Below are positions 37,801 to 51,884 of a DNA stretch of 64,000 bases, piece by piece. The notes under the pieces were generated by a model. It saw only the letters and a list, made by a program, of their open reading frames with translations. It had not been told where the DNA came from and made no database searches. How positions within the stretch are numbered: position 1 is the first letter of the stretch; every line of letters starts with the position of its first letter. Source of the stretch: Calliopsis andreniformis (lineage: Eukaryota; Arthropoda; Insecta; Hymenoptera; Andrenidae). Both the position numbers and the translations under genes were made by a program. The DNA lies in the NCBI RefSeq assembly GCF_051401765.1, contig NW_027480429.1:12404157-12468156 (forward strand), read 5' to 3'.

Positions 37801-40800
37801 TAAGAAGTCAACACCAGAAGAATAAAATACAAAATAAATACAACAGCCTTTACACCGTATAAAACGAATAATTGCAACCTGTGTGAAGGTTATGGTCATA
37901 TCTACGTTCCGGGCAACCTAGGCTTCACTGTCGGGCGTTGCTCCACCAGATCGAAATGTTAGGGCCTAAGAAGTCTACGCCCGAAGCATAAAATACGATA
38001 TAAATACAACAGCATTTCCATCGTATTAAATGAATAATTGCAAACAGTGTGAAAGTAGTGGTCATTTCTACGTTCCGGGCAACCTAGGCTTCACTGTATG
38101 GCGTTCTTCCACCACATCGAATAGCTACGGCCTCAGAAGTCCACGCCTGAAGCATAAAATACAATAAAAATACAACAGTCTTTTCATCGTATGACAGGAA
38201 AAATTGCAACAAGCGTGAAAGTAATGATCATTTCGGCGTTTCGGGCATCCTAGACTTAACTCTGAGGCATTGCTCCACCAGATCGAATATTTAGGGCCTT
38301 AGAAGTCAACCCCAGAAGCATAAAATACAATATAAATACAACAGTTTTTCCAATGTATAAAACGAATAATTGCTACCAGTGTGAAATTTATGGTCATTTC
38401 TACGTTCCGCGCAACCTGGGCTTTACTCTAGGGCGTTGTTCCACCAGATGGAATAGTTAGGGCCTAAGAAGTCAACGCCAGAAGCATAAAATACGATATA
38501 AATACAACAGCTTTTCCATCGTATAAAACAAATAATTGCAGCCAGTGTGAAAGTTATGGTCATTTCTACGTTCCGGGCAACGTAGGCTTCACCCTAGGCC
38601 GTTGTTCCACCAGATCGAATAGTTAGGGCCTAAGAAGTGAACGCCAGAAGCATAAAATGCAATAAAAATACAACAGTTTTTCCGTCGTATAGCAGGAATA
38701 ATTTGCAACCAGTGTGATAGTAGTGGTCATTTCTACGTTCCGGGCAACCCGGGTTTCACTCCAGGGCGTTGCTCCAACAGATTGAATAGTTAGGGTCTTA
38801 GTTGTCAACGCCCGAAGCATAAAATACAAAATAATTAGAACGGTTTTTCCATTGTATAAAACGAATAATTGCTACGAGTGTAAAAGCTATGGTCATTTCT
38901 ACGTTCCGGGCAACCTAGGCTTGACCCTAGGGCGTTGTTCCACCAGATCCAATAGTTAGGGCCTAAGAAGTGAACGCCAGACGCATAAAATGCAATAAAA
39001 ATACAACAGTTTTTCCATCGTATAAAACGAATAATTGCAAACAGTGTGAAAGTAATGGTCATTTCTACGTTCCGGGCAACCTAGGCTTCACTCTACGGCG
39101 TTGTTCCACCAGATCGAATAGTTAGGGCCTAAGAAGTCAACGCCAGAAGCATAAAATACGATATAAATACAACAGCTTTTCCATCGTATAAAACGAATAA
39201 TTGCTACCAGTGTAAAAGCTATGGTCATTTCAACGTTCCGGGCAATCTAGGCTGCACTCTAGGGCGTTGCTCCACCAGATCGAATAGTTAGGGCCTTAGA
39301 AGTCAACGCCAGAAGCGTAAAATATAATAAAAATACAACAGTTGTTCCATCGTATAACAGGAATAATTGCAACCAGTGTGAAAGTAATGGGCATTTCTAC
39401 GTTCCATGCAACCTAGGATTCGCACTAGGGCGTTGCACCACCAGGTCGAATAGCTAGGGCCTTAGAAAACTACTCCAGACGCATAAGATACAGTAAAAAT
39501 ACAACAGTCCTTCCATCGTATAACAGGAATAATTGCAACCAGTGTGAATGTAATGGTCATTACTACGTTGCGGGCAACCTAGGCTTCGCTCTAGGATATT
39601 GCACAACAAGGTCGAATAGTTAGGGCATTAGAAAACAACTCCAGACGCATAAAATACAATAAAAATACAACAGTTTTTACATCGTATAAAAAGAATAATT
39701 ACAAACAGTGTGAAAGTAATGGACATTTCTATGTTTCGGGCAACATACGCTTCACTCTTGGACGTTGCACCACGAGATCGAATAGCTAGGGCCTAAGAAG
39801 TCAACGCCAGAACCATAAAATACAATAAATATACAACAGTCCTTCCATCGTATAACAGGAGTAATTGCAACCCCTGTGAAGGTAATGGACATTTCTACGT
39901 TCCGTGCAACCAAGGCTTGGCTCTAGGGTGTTGCTCCACCACATCGAATAGCTGCGACCTTAGAAGTCAACGCCTGAAGCATAAAATACAATATAAATAC
40001 AACAGCTTTTCCATCGCATAAAACGACTAATTGCAACCAGTGTGAAAGCTATGGTCATTTCTACGTTCCGGGCAACCTAGGCTTCACTCTAGGGCGTTGA
40101 TCCACAACATCGAATACTTAGGGCCTTAGTAGTCGACGCCCGAAGCATAAAATACAAAATATATAGAACAGTTTTTCCATTGTATAAAACGAATAAATGC
40201 AACCAGTGTGAAAGTTATGGCCATTTCTACGTTCCGTGCAACCTAGGCTTCACTCTAGTGCGTTGTGCCACCAGATCGAATAGCTAGGGCCTAAGAACTC
40301 AACGACAGAAGCATAAAATACTATAAAAATACAACAGTTTTTCTATCGTATAAAAAGAATAATTGCAACCAGTGTGAAAGTTATGGTCATTTCTACATTC
40401 CGAGCAACCTAGGCTTCACTCTAGGGCGTTGCTCCACCAGACCGAATAGTTAGGTCCTTAGAAGTCAACGCCAGAAGCATAAAATACGATATAAATACAA
40501 CAGCTTTTCCATCGTATAAAACAAATAATTGCAACCAGTGTGAAAGTTATGGTCATTTCTACGTTCCGGGCAACCTAGGCTTCACCCTAGGCCGTTGTCC
40601 CACCAGATCGAATAGTTACGGCCTAAGAAGTCAACGCCAGAAGCATAAAATACGATGAAGATGCAACAGTTTTTCCATCGTATAAAAAGAATAATTGCAA
40701 TCAGTGTGAAAGTTATGGTCATTTCTACATTCCGAGCCACCTAGGCTTCACTCTAGGGCGTTGCTCCACCAGATCGAATAGTTAGGTCCTTAGAAGTCAA

Positions 40801-43800
40801 CGCCAGAAGCATAAAATACGATATAAAGACAACAGCTTTTCCATCGTATAATAGGAATAATTGCAAACAGTGTGAAAGTAATGGTCATTTCTACGTTCGG
40901 GCAACCTAGGCTTCACTCTACGGCGTTGTTCCACCAGATCGAATAGTTAGGTCCTAAGAAGTCAACACCAGATGAATAAAATACAAAATAAATACAACAG
41001 CCTTTACACCGTATAAAACGAATAATTGCAACCTGTGTGAAGGTTATGGTCATATCTACGTTCCGTGCAACCTAGGCTTCACTGTCGGGCGTTGCTCCAC
41101 CAGATCGAAATGTTAGGGCCTAAGAAGTCAACGCCCGAAGCATAAAATACGATATAAATACAACAGCATTTCCATCGTATTAAATGAATAATTGCAAACA
41201 GTGTGAAAGTAATGGTCATTTCTACGTTCCGGGCAACCTAGGCTTCACTCTACGGCGTTGTTAAACCAGATCGAATAGTGAGGGCCTAAGAAGTCAACAC
41301 CAGAAGAGTAAAATACAAAATAAATACAACAGCCTTTACACCGTATAAAACGAATAATTGCAACCTGTGTGAAGGTTATGGTCATATCTACGTTCCGGGC
41401 AACCTAGGCTTCACTGTCGGGCGTTGCTCCACCAGATCGAAATGTTAGGGCCTAAGAAGTCTACGCCCGAAGCATAAAATACGATATAAATACAACAGCA
41501 TTTCCATCGTATTAAATGAATAATTGCAAACAGTGTGAAGGTAGTGGACATTTCTACGTTCCGGGCAACCTAGGCTTCACTGTATGGTGTTCTTCCACCA
41601 CATCGAATAGCTACGGCCTCAGAAGTGCACGCCTGAAGCAGAAAATACAATAAAAATACAACAGTCTTTTCATCGTATAACAGGAATAATTGCAACAAGC
41701 GTGAAAGTAATGATCATTTCGGCGTTTCGGGCATCCTAGACTTAACTCTGAGGCATTGCTCCACCAGATCGAATATTTAGGGCCTTAGAAGTCAACCCCA
41801 GAAGCATAAAATACGATATAAATACAACAGCTGTTCCATCGTATAAAAGGAATAATTGCAAACAGTGTGAAGGTAATGGTCATTTCTACGTTCCGGGCAA
41901 CCTAGGCTTCACTCTACGGCGTTGTTCCACCAGATCGAATAGTTAGGGCCTAAGAAGTCAACACCAGGAGAATAAAATACAATAAAAATACAACAGTCTT
42001 TCCATCCTATAACAGGAATAATTGCAACCCGTGTGAAAGTGATGGTCATTTCTACGTTCCAGGCAACCTAGGCTTCACTCTAGGGCGTTGTTCCACAAGA
42101 TCGAATAGTTAGGGCCTAAGTAGTCAACGCCAGAAGCATAAAATACAATATAAATAGAACAGTTTTTCCAATGTATAAAACGAATAATTGCTACCAGTGT
42201 GAAAGTTATGGTCATTTCTACGTTCCGCGCAACCTAGGCTTCACCCTAGGGCGTTGCTCCAACAGATTGAATAGTTAGGGCCTTAGAAGTCAACGCCCGA
42301 AGCATAAAATACAGAACAAATAGAACAGTTTTTCCATCGTATAAAACGAATAATTGCTGCCAGTGTGAAAGTTATGGTCATTTCTACATTCCGAGCAACC
42401 TAGGCTTCACTCTAGGGCGTTGCTCCACCAGATCGAATAGTTAGGTCCTTAGAAGTCAACGCCAGAAGCATAAAATACGATATAAATACAACAGCTTTTC
42501 CATCGTATAAAAGGAATAATTGCAAACAGTGTGAAGGTAATGGACATTTCTACCTTCGGGCAACCTAGGCTTCACTCTACGGCGTTGTTCCACCAGATCG
42601 AATAATTAGGGCCTGAGAAGTCAACGCCAGAAGCATAAAATACAATATAAATACAACAGTTTTTACATCGTATAAAACGAATAATTGCAACCAGTATGAA
42701 ACTAATGGTCATTTCTCCTTTCCGAGAAACCTAGGCATCACCCTAGGGCTTTGCTCCAACAGATTGAATAGTTAGGGGCTTAGAAGTCATCGCCCGAAGC
42801 ATAAAATACAAAATAATTAGAACGGTTTTTCCATTGTATAAAACGAATAATTGCTACGAGTGTAAAAGCTATGGTCATTTCTACGTTCCGGGCAACCTAG
42901 GCTTCACTCTAGGGCGTTGCTCCACCTGATCGAATAGTTAGGGCCTTAGAAGTCAACGCCCGAAGCATTAAATACAAAATAAATAGAACAGTTTTTCCAT
43001 TGTATCAAACGAATAATTGCTACCAGTGTGAAAGTTATGGTCATTTCTACGTTCCGCGCAACCTGGTCTTTACTCTAGGGCGTTGTTCCACCAGATGGAA
43101 TAGTTAGGGCCTAAGAAGTCAACGCCAGAAGCATAAAATACGATATAAATACAACAGCTTTTCCATCGTATAAAACAAATAATTGCAAGCAGTGTGAAAG
43201 TTATGGTCATTTCTACGTTCCGGGCAACCTAGGCTTCACTCTATGGCGTTCTTCCACGACATCGGATAGCTACGGCTCAGAAGTCAACGCCTGAAGTATA
43301 AAATACAATAAAAATACAACAGTCTTTCCATCCTATAACAGGAATAATTGCAACCCGTGTGAAAGGGATGGTCATTTCTACGTTCCAGGCAACCTAGGCT
43401 TCACTCTAGGGCGTTGCTCCACCAGATCAAACAGTTAGGGCTTTAGAAGTCAACGCCCGAAGCATTAAATACAAAATAAATAGAACAGTTTTTCCATTGT
43501 ATAAAACGAATAATTGCTACCAGTGTAAAAGTTATGGTCATTTCTACGTTCCGGGCAACCTAGACTTCACCCTAGGCCGTTGTTCCACCAGATCGAATAG
43601 TTAGGGCCTAAGAAGTGAACGCCAGAAGCATGAAATACAATATAAATACAACAGTTTTTCAATCATATTAAACGAATGATAGCAACCAGTGTGATAGTTA
43701 TGGTCATTTCAACGTTCCGGGCAATCTAGGCTGCACTCTAGGGCGTTGCTCCACCAGATCGAATAGTTAGGGCCTCAGAAGTCAACGCCCAAAGCATAAA

Positions 43801-46428
43801 ATACAAAATAAATAAAACAGTTTTTCCATCGTATAAAACGAAAAATTGCAAACAGTGTGAAAGATATGGACATTTCTACGAGCCGGGCTACCTAGGTTTC
43901 ACTCTATGGCGTTCTTCCACCACATCGAATAGCAACGGCCTCAGAAGTCAACGCCAGAAGCTTAAATACAATATAAATATAACAGTTTTTCCATCGTATA
44001 AAACGAATAATAGCAACCAGTGTGAAAGTTATGGTCATTTCTACGTTCCGGGCAACCCAGGCTACACTCCATGGCGGTGCTCCACCAGATCGAATAGTTA
44101 CGGCCTAAGAAGTCAACGCCAGAAGCACAAAATACGATAAAGATGCAACAGTTTTTCCATCGTATAAAACGAATAATTGCAACCAGTGTGAAAGTTATGG
44201 TCATTTCTACATTCCGAGCAACCTAGGCTTCACTCTGGGGCTTTGCTCCACCAGACCGAATAGTTAGGTCCTTAGAAGTCAACGCCAGAAGCATAAAATA
44301 CGATATAAATACAACAGCTTTTCCATCGTATAAAACAAATAATTGCAACCAGTGTGAAAGTTATGGTCATTTCTACGTTCCGGGCAACCTAGGCTTCACC
44401 CTAGGCCGTTGTCCCACCAGATCGAATAGTTACGCCCTGAGAAGTCAACGCCAGATGCATAAAATACGATGAAGATGCAACAGCTTTACCATCGTATAAA
44501 AGGAATAATTGCAAACAGTGTGAAAGTAATGGTCATTTCTACGTTCGGGCAACCTAGGCTTCACTCTACGGCGTTGTTCCACCAGATCGAATAATTAGGG
44601 CCGGAGAAGTCAACGCCAGAAGCATAAAATACAATATAAATACAACAGTTTTTCCATCGTATAAAACGAATAATTGCAACCAGTATGAAACTTATGGTCA
44701 TTTCTACTTTCCGAGCAACCTAGGCTTCACCCTAGGGCTTTGCTCCAACAGATTGAATAGTTAGGGCCTTAGAAGTTAACGCCCGAAGCATAAAATACAA
44801 AATAAATAGAACGGTTTTTCCATTGTATAAAACGAATAATTGCTACGAGTGTAAAAGCTATGGTCATTTCTACGTTCAGGGCAACCTAGGCCTGACCCTA
44901 GGGCGTTGTTCCACCAGATCCAATAGTTAGGGCATAAGAAGTGAACGCCAGACGCATAAAATGCAATAAAAATACAACAGTTTTTCCATCGTATAAAACG
45001 ATTAATTGCAAACACTGTGAAAGTAATGGTCATTTCTACGTTCCGGGCAACCTAGGCTTCACTATACGGCGTTGTTCCACTAGATCGAATAGCTAGGGCC
45101 TAAGAAGTCTACGCCAGAACCATAAAATACGATATAAATACAACAGCTTTTCCATCGTATAAATGGAATAATTGCAAACAGTGTGAAAGTTATGGTCATT
45201 TCTACGTTCCGGGCAACCTAGGCTTCACCCTAGGGCGTTGCTCCAACAGATTGAATAGCTAGGGCCTTAGAAGTCAATGCCCGAAGCATAAAATGCAATA
45301 AAAATACAACAGTTTTTCCATCGTATAGCAGGAATAATTTGCAACCAGTGTGATAGTAGTGGTCATTTCTACGTTCCGGGCAACCTAGGCTTCACTCCAG
45401 GGCGGTGCTCCACCAGATCGAATAGTTACGGCCTAAGAAGTCAACGCCAGAAGCACAAAATACGATAAAGATGCAACAGCTTTTCCATCGTATAAAACGA
45501 ATAATTGCAACCAGTGTGAAAGTTATGGTCATTTCTACATTCCGAGCAACCTAGGCTTCACTCTAGGGCGTTGCTCCACCAGACCGAATAGCTAGGTCCT
45601 TAGAAGTCAACGGCAGAAGCATAAAATACGATATAAATACAACAGCTTTTCCATCGTATAAAACAAATAATTGCAACCAGTGTGAAGGTTATGGTCATAT
45701 CTACGTTCCGTGCAGCCTAGGCTTCACTGTCGGGTGTTGCACCACCAGATCGAAATGTTAGCGCCTAAGAAGTCAACGCCCGAAGCATAAAATACGATAT
45801 AAATACAACAGCATTTCCATCGTATTAAATGAATAATTGCAAACAGTGTGAATGTAGTGGTCATTTCTACGTTCCGGGCAACCTAGGCTTCACTGTATGG
45901 CGTTCTTCCACCACACCGAATAGCTACGGCCTCAGAAGTCCACGCCTGAAGCACAAAATACAATAAAAATACAACAGTCTTTTCATCGCATAACAGGAAT
46001 AATTGCAACAAGCGTGAAAGTAATGATCATTTCGGCGTTACGGGCATCCTAGACTTAACTCTGAGGCATTGCTCCACCAGATCGAATAATTAGGTCCTGA
46101 GAAGTCAACGCCAGATGCATAAAATACAATATAAATACAACAGTTTTTCTATCGTATAAAACGAATAATTGCAACCAGTATGAAACTTATGGTCATTTCT
46201 ACTTTCCGAGCAACCTAGGCTTCACCCTAGGGCTTTGCTCCAACAGATTGAATAGTTAGGGCCTAAGAAGTCAACGCCAGAAGCATAAAATACGATTTAA
46301 TACAACAGCTTTTCCATCGTATAAAAGGAATAATTGCAAACAGTGTGAAAGTAATGGTCATTTCTACGTTCCGGGCAACCTAGGCTTCACTCTACGGCGT
46401 TGTTAAACCAGATCGAATAGTGAGGGCC
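37801..46428 (+). repeat. HOR array II, unit copy B (8,628 bp, ~52 monomers)
   Basis: This copy follows copy A directly. Its offset to A is 12,937 up to about 43,200 and then 12,441 (43,962 against 31,521), because only one of the 3-monomer units is present. Further right, near 44,470 and 44,600, it skips monomers found in copy A at 32,040-32,205 and beyond. GCATAAAATACGATTTAATAC, a copy with a 4-bp deletion, occurs at the right edge of both units (37,660 and 46,288). The net length is 26 monomers shorter than copy A. Confidence 0.85.
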
Positions 46429-49400
46429 TAAGAAGTCAACACCAGAAGAATAAAATACAAAATAAATACAACAGCCTTTACACCGTATAAAACGAATAAT
46501 TGCAACCTGTGTGAAGGTTATGGTCATATCTACGTTCCGGGCAACCTAGGCTTCACTGTCGGGCGTTGCTCCACCAGATCGAAATGTTAGGGCCTAAGAA
46601 GTCTACGCCCGAAGCATAAAATACGATATAAATACAACAGCATTTCCATCGTATTAAATGAATAATTGCAAACAGTGTGATAGTAGTGGTCATTTCTACG
46701 TTCCGGGCAACGTAGGCTTCACCCTAGGCCGTTGTTCCACCAGATCGAATAGTTAGGGCCTAAGAAGTGAACGCCAGAAGCATAAAATGCAATAAAAATA
46801 CAACAGTTTTTCCATCGTATGGCAGGAATAATTTGCAACCAGTGTGATAGTAGTGGTCATTTCTACGTTCCGGGCAAACCAGGTTTCACTCCAGGGCGTT
46901 GCTCCAACAGATTGAATAGTTAGGGTCTTAGAAGTCAACGCCCGAAGCATAAAATACAAAATAATTAGAACGGTTTTTCCATTGTATAAAACGAATAATT
47001 GCTACGAGTGTAAAAGCTATGGTCATTTCTACGTTCCGGGCAACCTAGGCTTGACCCTAGGGCGTTGTTCCACCAGATCCAATAGTTAGGGCCTAAGAAG
47101 TGAACGCCAGACGCATAAAATGCAATAAAAATACAACAGTTCTTCCATCGTATAAAACGAATAATTGCAAACAGTGTGAAAGTAATGGTCATTTCTACGT
47201 TCCGGGCAACCTAGGCTTCACTCTACGGCGTTGTTCCACCAGATCGAATAGTTAGGGCCTAAGAAGTCAACGCCAGAAGCATAAAATACGATATAAATAC
47301 AACAGCTTTTCCATCGTATAAAACGAATAATTGCTACCAGTGTAAAAGCTATGGTCATTTCAACGTTCCGGGCAATCTAGGCTGCACTCTAGGGCGTTGC
47401 TCCACCAGATCGAATAGTTAGGGCCTTAGAAGTCAACGCCCGAAGCATAAAATACAAAATAAATAAAGCAGTTTTTCCATCGTATAAAACAAAAAATTGC
47501 GAACAGTGTGAAAGATATGGACATTTCTACGAGCCGGGCTACCTAGGTTTCACTCTATGGCGTTCTTCCACCACATCGAATAGCAACGGCCTCAGAAGTC
47601 AACGCCAGAAGCTTAAATACAATATAAATATAACAGTTTTTCCATCGTATAAAACGAATAATAGCAACCAGTGTGAAAGTTATGGTTATTTCTACGTTCC
47701 GGGCAACCCAGGCTTCACTCCATAGCGGTTCTCCACCAGATCGAATAGTTACGGCCTAGGAAGTCAACGCCAGAAGCACAAAATACGATAAAGATGCAAC
47801 AGTTTTTCCATCGTATAAAACGAATAATTGCAACCAGTGTGAAAGTTATGGTCATTTCTACATTCCGAGCAACCTAGGCTTCACTCTAGGGCGTTGCTCC
47901 ACCAGACCGAATAGTTAGGTCCTTAGAAGTCAACTCCAGAAGCATAAAATACGATATAAATACAACAGCTTTTCCATCGTATAAAACAAATAATTGCAAC
48001 CAGTGTGAAAGTTATGGTCATTTCTACGTTCCGGGCAACCTAGGCTTCACCCTAGGCCGTTGTCCCACCAGATCGAATAGTTACGGCCTAAGAAGTCAAC
48101 GCCAGAAGCATAAAATACGATGAAGATGCAACAGTTTTTCCATCGTATAAAAAGAATAATTGCAATCAGTGTGAAAGTTATGGTCATTTCTACATTCCGA
48201 GCCACCTAGGCTTCACTCTAGGGCGTTGCTCCACCAGATCGAATAGTTAGGTCCTTAGAAGTCAACGCCAGAAGCATAAAATACGATATAAAGACAACAG
48301 CTTTTCCATCGTATAAAAGGAATAATTGCAAACAGTGTGAAAGTAATGGTCATTTCTACGTTCGGGCAACCTAGGCTTCACTCTACGGCGTTGTTCCACC
48401 AGATCGAATAGTTAGGTCCTAAGAAGTCAACACCAGATGAATAAAATACAAAATAAATACAACAGCCTTTACACCGTATAAAACGAATAATTGCAACCTG
48501 TGTGAAGGTTATGGTCATATCTACGTTCCGTGCAACCTAGGCTTCACTGTCGGGCGTTGCTCCACCAGATCGAAATGTTAGGGCCTAAGAAGTCAACGCC
48601 CGAAGCATAAAATACGATATAAATACAACAGCATTTCCATCGTATTAAATGAATAATTGCAAACAGTGTGAAAGTAATGGTCATTTCTACGTTCCGGGCA
48701 ACCTAGGCTTCACTCTACGGCGTTGTTAAACCAGATCGAATAGTGAGGGCCTAAGAAGTCAACACCAGAAGAGTAAAATACAAAATAAATACAACAGCCT
48801 TTACACCGTATAAAACGAATAATTGCAACCTGTGTGAAGGTTATGGTCATATCTACGTTCCGGGCAACCTAGGCTTCACTGTCGGGCGTTGCTCCACCAG
48901 ATCGAAATGTTAGGGCCTAAGAAGTCTACGCCCGAAGCATAAAATACGATATAAATACAACAGCATTTCCATCGTATTAAATGAATAATTGCAAACAGTG
49001 TGAAGGTAGTGGACATTTCTACGTTCCGGGCAACCTAGGCTTCACTGTATGGTGTTCTTCCACCACATCGAATAGCTACGGCCTCAGAAGTGCACGCCTG
49101 AAGCAGAAAATACAATAAAAATACAACAGTCTTTTCATCGTATAACAGGAATAATTGCAACAAGCGTGAAAGTAATGATCATTTCGGCGTTTCGGGCATC
49201 CTAGACTTAACTCTGAGGCATTGCTCCACCAGATCGAATATTTAGGGCCTTAGAAGTCAACCCCAGAAGCATAAAATACGATATAAATACAACAGCTGTT
49301 CCATCGTATAAAAGGAATAATTGCAAACAGTGTGAAGGTAATGGTCATTTCTACGTTCCGGGCAACCTAGGCTTCACTCTACGGCGTTGTTCCACCAGAT

Positions 49401-51884
49401 CGAATAGTTAGGGCCTAAGAAGTCAACACCAGGAGAATAAAATACAATAAAAATACAACAGTCTTTCCATCCTATAACAGGAATAATTGCAACCCGTGTG
49501 AAAGTGATGGTCATTTCTACGTTCCAGGCAACCTAGGCTTCACTCTAGGGCGTTGTTCCACAAGATCGAATAGTTAGTGCCTAAGTAGTCAACGCCAGAA
49601 GCATAAAATACAATATAAATAGGACAGTTTTTCCAATGTATAAAACGAATAATTGCTACCAGTGTGAAAGTTATGGTCATTTCTACGTTCCGCGCAACCT
49701 AGGCTTCACCCTAGGGCGTTGCTCCAACAGATTGAATAGTTAGGGCCTTAGAAGTCAACGCCCGAAGCATAAAATACAGAACAAATAGAACAGTTTTTCC
49801 ATCGTATAAAACGAATAATTGCTGCCAGTGTGAAAGTTATGGTCATTTCTACATTCCGAGCAACCTAGGCTTCACTCTAGGGCGTTGCTCCAGCAGATCG
49901 AATAGTTAGGTCCTTAGAAGTCAACGCCAGAAGCATAAAATACGATATAAATACAACAGCTTTTCCATCGTATAAAAGGAATAATTGCAAACAGTGTGAA
50001 GGTAATGGACATTTCTACGTTCGGGCAACCTAGGCTTCACTCTACGGCGTTGTTCCACCAGATCGAATAATTAGGGCCTGAGAAGTCATCGCCAGAAGCA
50101 TAAAATACAATATAAATACAACAGTTTTTACATCGTATAAAACGAATAATTGCAACCAGTATGAAACTAATGGTCATTTCTCCTTTCCGAGAAACCTAGG
50201 CATCACCCTAGGGCTTTGCTCCAACAGATTGAATAGTTAGGGGCTTAGAAGTCAACGCCCGAAGCATAAAATACAAAATAATTAGAACGGTTTTTCCATT
50301 GTATAAAACGAATAATTGCTACGAGTGTAAAAGCTATGGTCATTTCTACGTTCCGGGCAACCTAGGCTTCACTCTAGGGCGTTGCTCCACCTGATCGAAT
50401 AGTTAGGGCCTTAGAAGTCAACGCCCGAAGCATTAAATACAAAATAAATAGAACAGTTTTTCCATTGTATCAAACGAATAATTGCTACCAGTGTGAAAGT
50501 TATGGTCATTTCTACGTTCCGCGCAACCTGGTCTTTACTCTAGGGCGTTGTTCCACCAGATGGAATAGTTAGGGCCTAAGAAGTCAACGCCAGAAGCATA
50601 AAATACGATATAAATACAACAGCTTTTCCATCGTATAAAACAAATAATTGCAAGCAGTGTGAAAGTTATGGTCATTTCTACGTTCCGGGCAACCTAGGCT
50701 TCACTGTATGGCGTTCTTCCACCACATCGGATAGCTACGGCTCAGAAGTCAACGCCTGAAGTATAAAATACAATAAAAATACAACAGTCTTTCCATCCTA
50801 TAACAGGAATAATTGCAACCCGTGTGAAAGGGATGGTCATTTCTACGTTCCAGGCAACCTAGGCTTCACTCTAGGGCGTTGCTCCACCAGATCAAACAGT
50901 TAGGGCCTTAGAAGTCAACGCCCAAAGCATAAAATACAAAATAAATAAAACAGTTTTTCCATCGTATAAAACGAAAAATTGCAAACAGTGTGAAAGATAT
51001 GGACATATCTACGAGCCGGGCTACCTAGGTTTCACTCTATGGCGTTCTTCCACCACATCGAATAGCAACGGCCTCAGAAGTCAACGCCAGAAGCTTAAAT
51101 ACAATATAAATATAACAGTTTTTCCATCGTATAAAACGAATAATAGCAACCAGTGTGAAAGTTATGGTCATTTCTACGTTCCGGGCAACCCAGGCTACAC
51201 TCCATGGCGGTGCTCCACCAGATCGAATAGTTACGGCCTAAGAAGTCAACGCCAGAAGCACAAAATACGATAAAGATGCAACAGTTTTTCCATCGTATAA
51301 AACGAATAATTGCAACCAGTGTGAAAGTTATGGTCATTTCTACATTCCGAGCAACCTAGGCTTCACTCTGGGGCGTTGCTCCACCAGACCGAATAGTTAG
51401 GTCCTTAGAAGTCAACGCCAGAAGCATAAAATACGATATAAATACAACAGCTTTTCCATCGTATAAAACAAATAATTGCAACCAGTGTGAAAGTTATGGT
51501 CATATCTACGTTCCGTGCAACCTAGGCTTCACTGTCGGGCGTTGCTCCACCAGATCGGATAGTTACGGCCTAAGAAGTCAACGCCAGAAGCATAAAATAC
51601 GATAAAGATGCAACAGCTTTTCCATCGTATAAAACGAATAATTGCAGCCGGTATGCAACTTATGGTCATTTCTACATTCCGAGCAACCTAGGCTTCACTC
51701 TAGGGCGTTGCTCCACCAGATCGAATTGTTAGGACCTTAGAAGTCAGCGCCAGAAGCATAAAATACGATATAAATACAACAGCTGTTCCATCGAATAAAA
51801 GGAATAATTGCAAACAGTGTGAAAGTAATAGTCATTTCTACGATCCGGGCAACCTAGGCTTCATCCTAGGCCGTTGTTCCACCA
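46429..51884 (+). repeat. HOR array II, unit copy C (partial, ~5.5 kb)
   Basis: Copy C starts with the AAGAAGTCAACACCAGAAG motif 8,628 bp after copy B. Near 46,680 it skips three monomers (offset to B falls from 8,628 to 8,130), and further losses bring the offset to 7,133 by 51,095. Its right part tracks copy A to ~51,884 (offset 19,078, for example TCGAATTGTTAGGACC at 51,721 and 32,643). It then switches to a monomer like that at 25,680. The three versions share a common order but differ in total monomer number. Confidence 0.83.
46660..46720 (+). other. Deletion junction (3 monomers) in copy C
   Basis: Left of this point the sequence matches 38,000-38,045 of copy B (ATGAATAATTGCAAACAG). 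Right of it the sequence matches 38,545 onward (GTAGGCTTCACCCTAGGCCG). The offset change is 498 bp, or three monomers. The junction lies in the conserved TTGCAA-to-GTGTGA region, as expected for misaligned homologous exchange in register. Confidence 0.75.

Noticed and set aside
51095..51337. Recurrent 75-90-codon open frames on the - strand (also at 25,898, 31,521, 38,835, 43,962, 46,965)
   Set aside because: The peptide is the reverse-strand reading of the same satellite and is hydrophobic because of A+T-rich codons. It is tied to the HOR copies and interrupted in most monomers.
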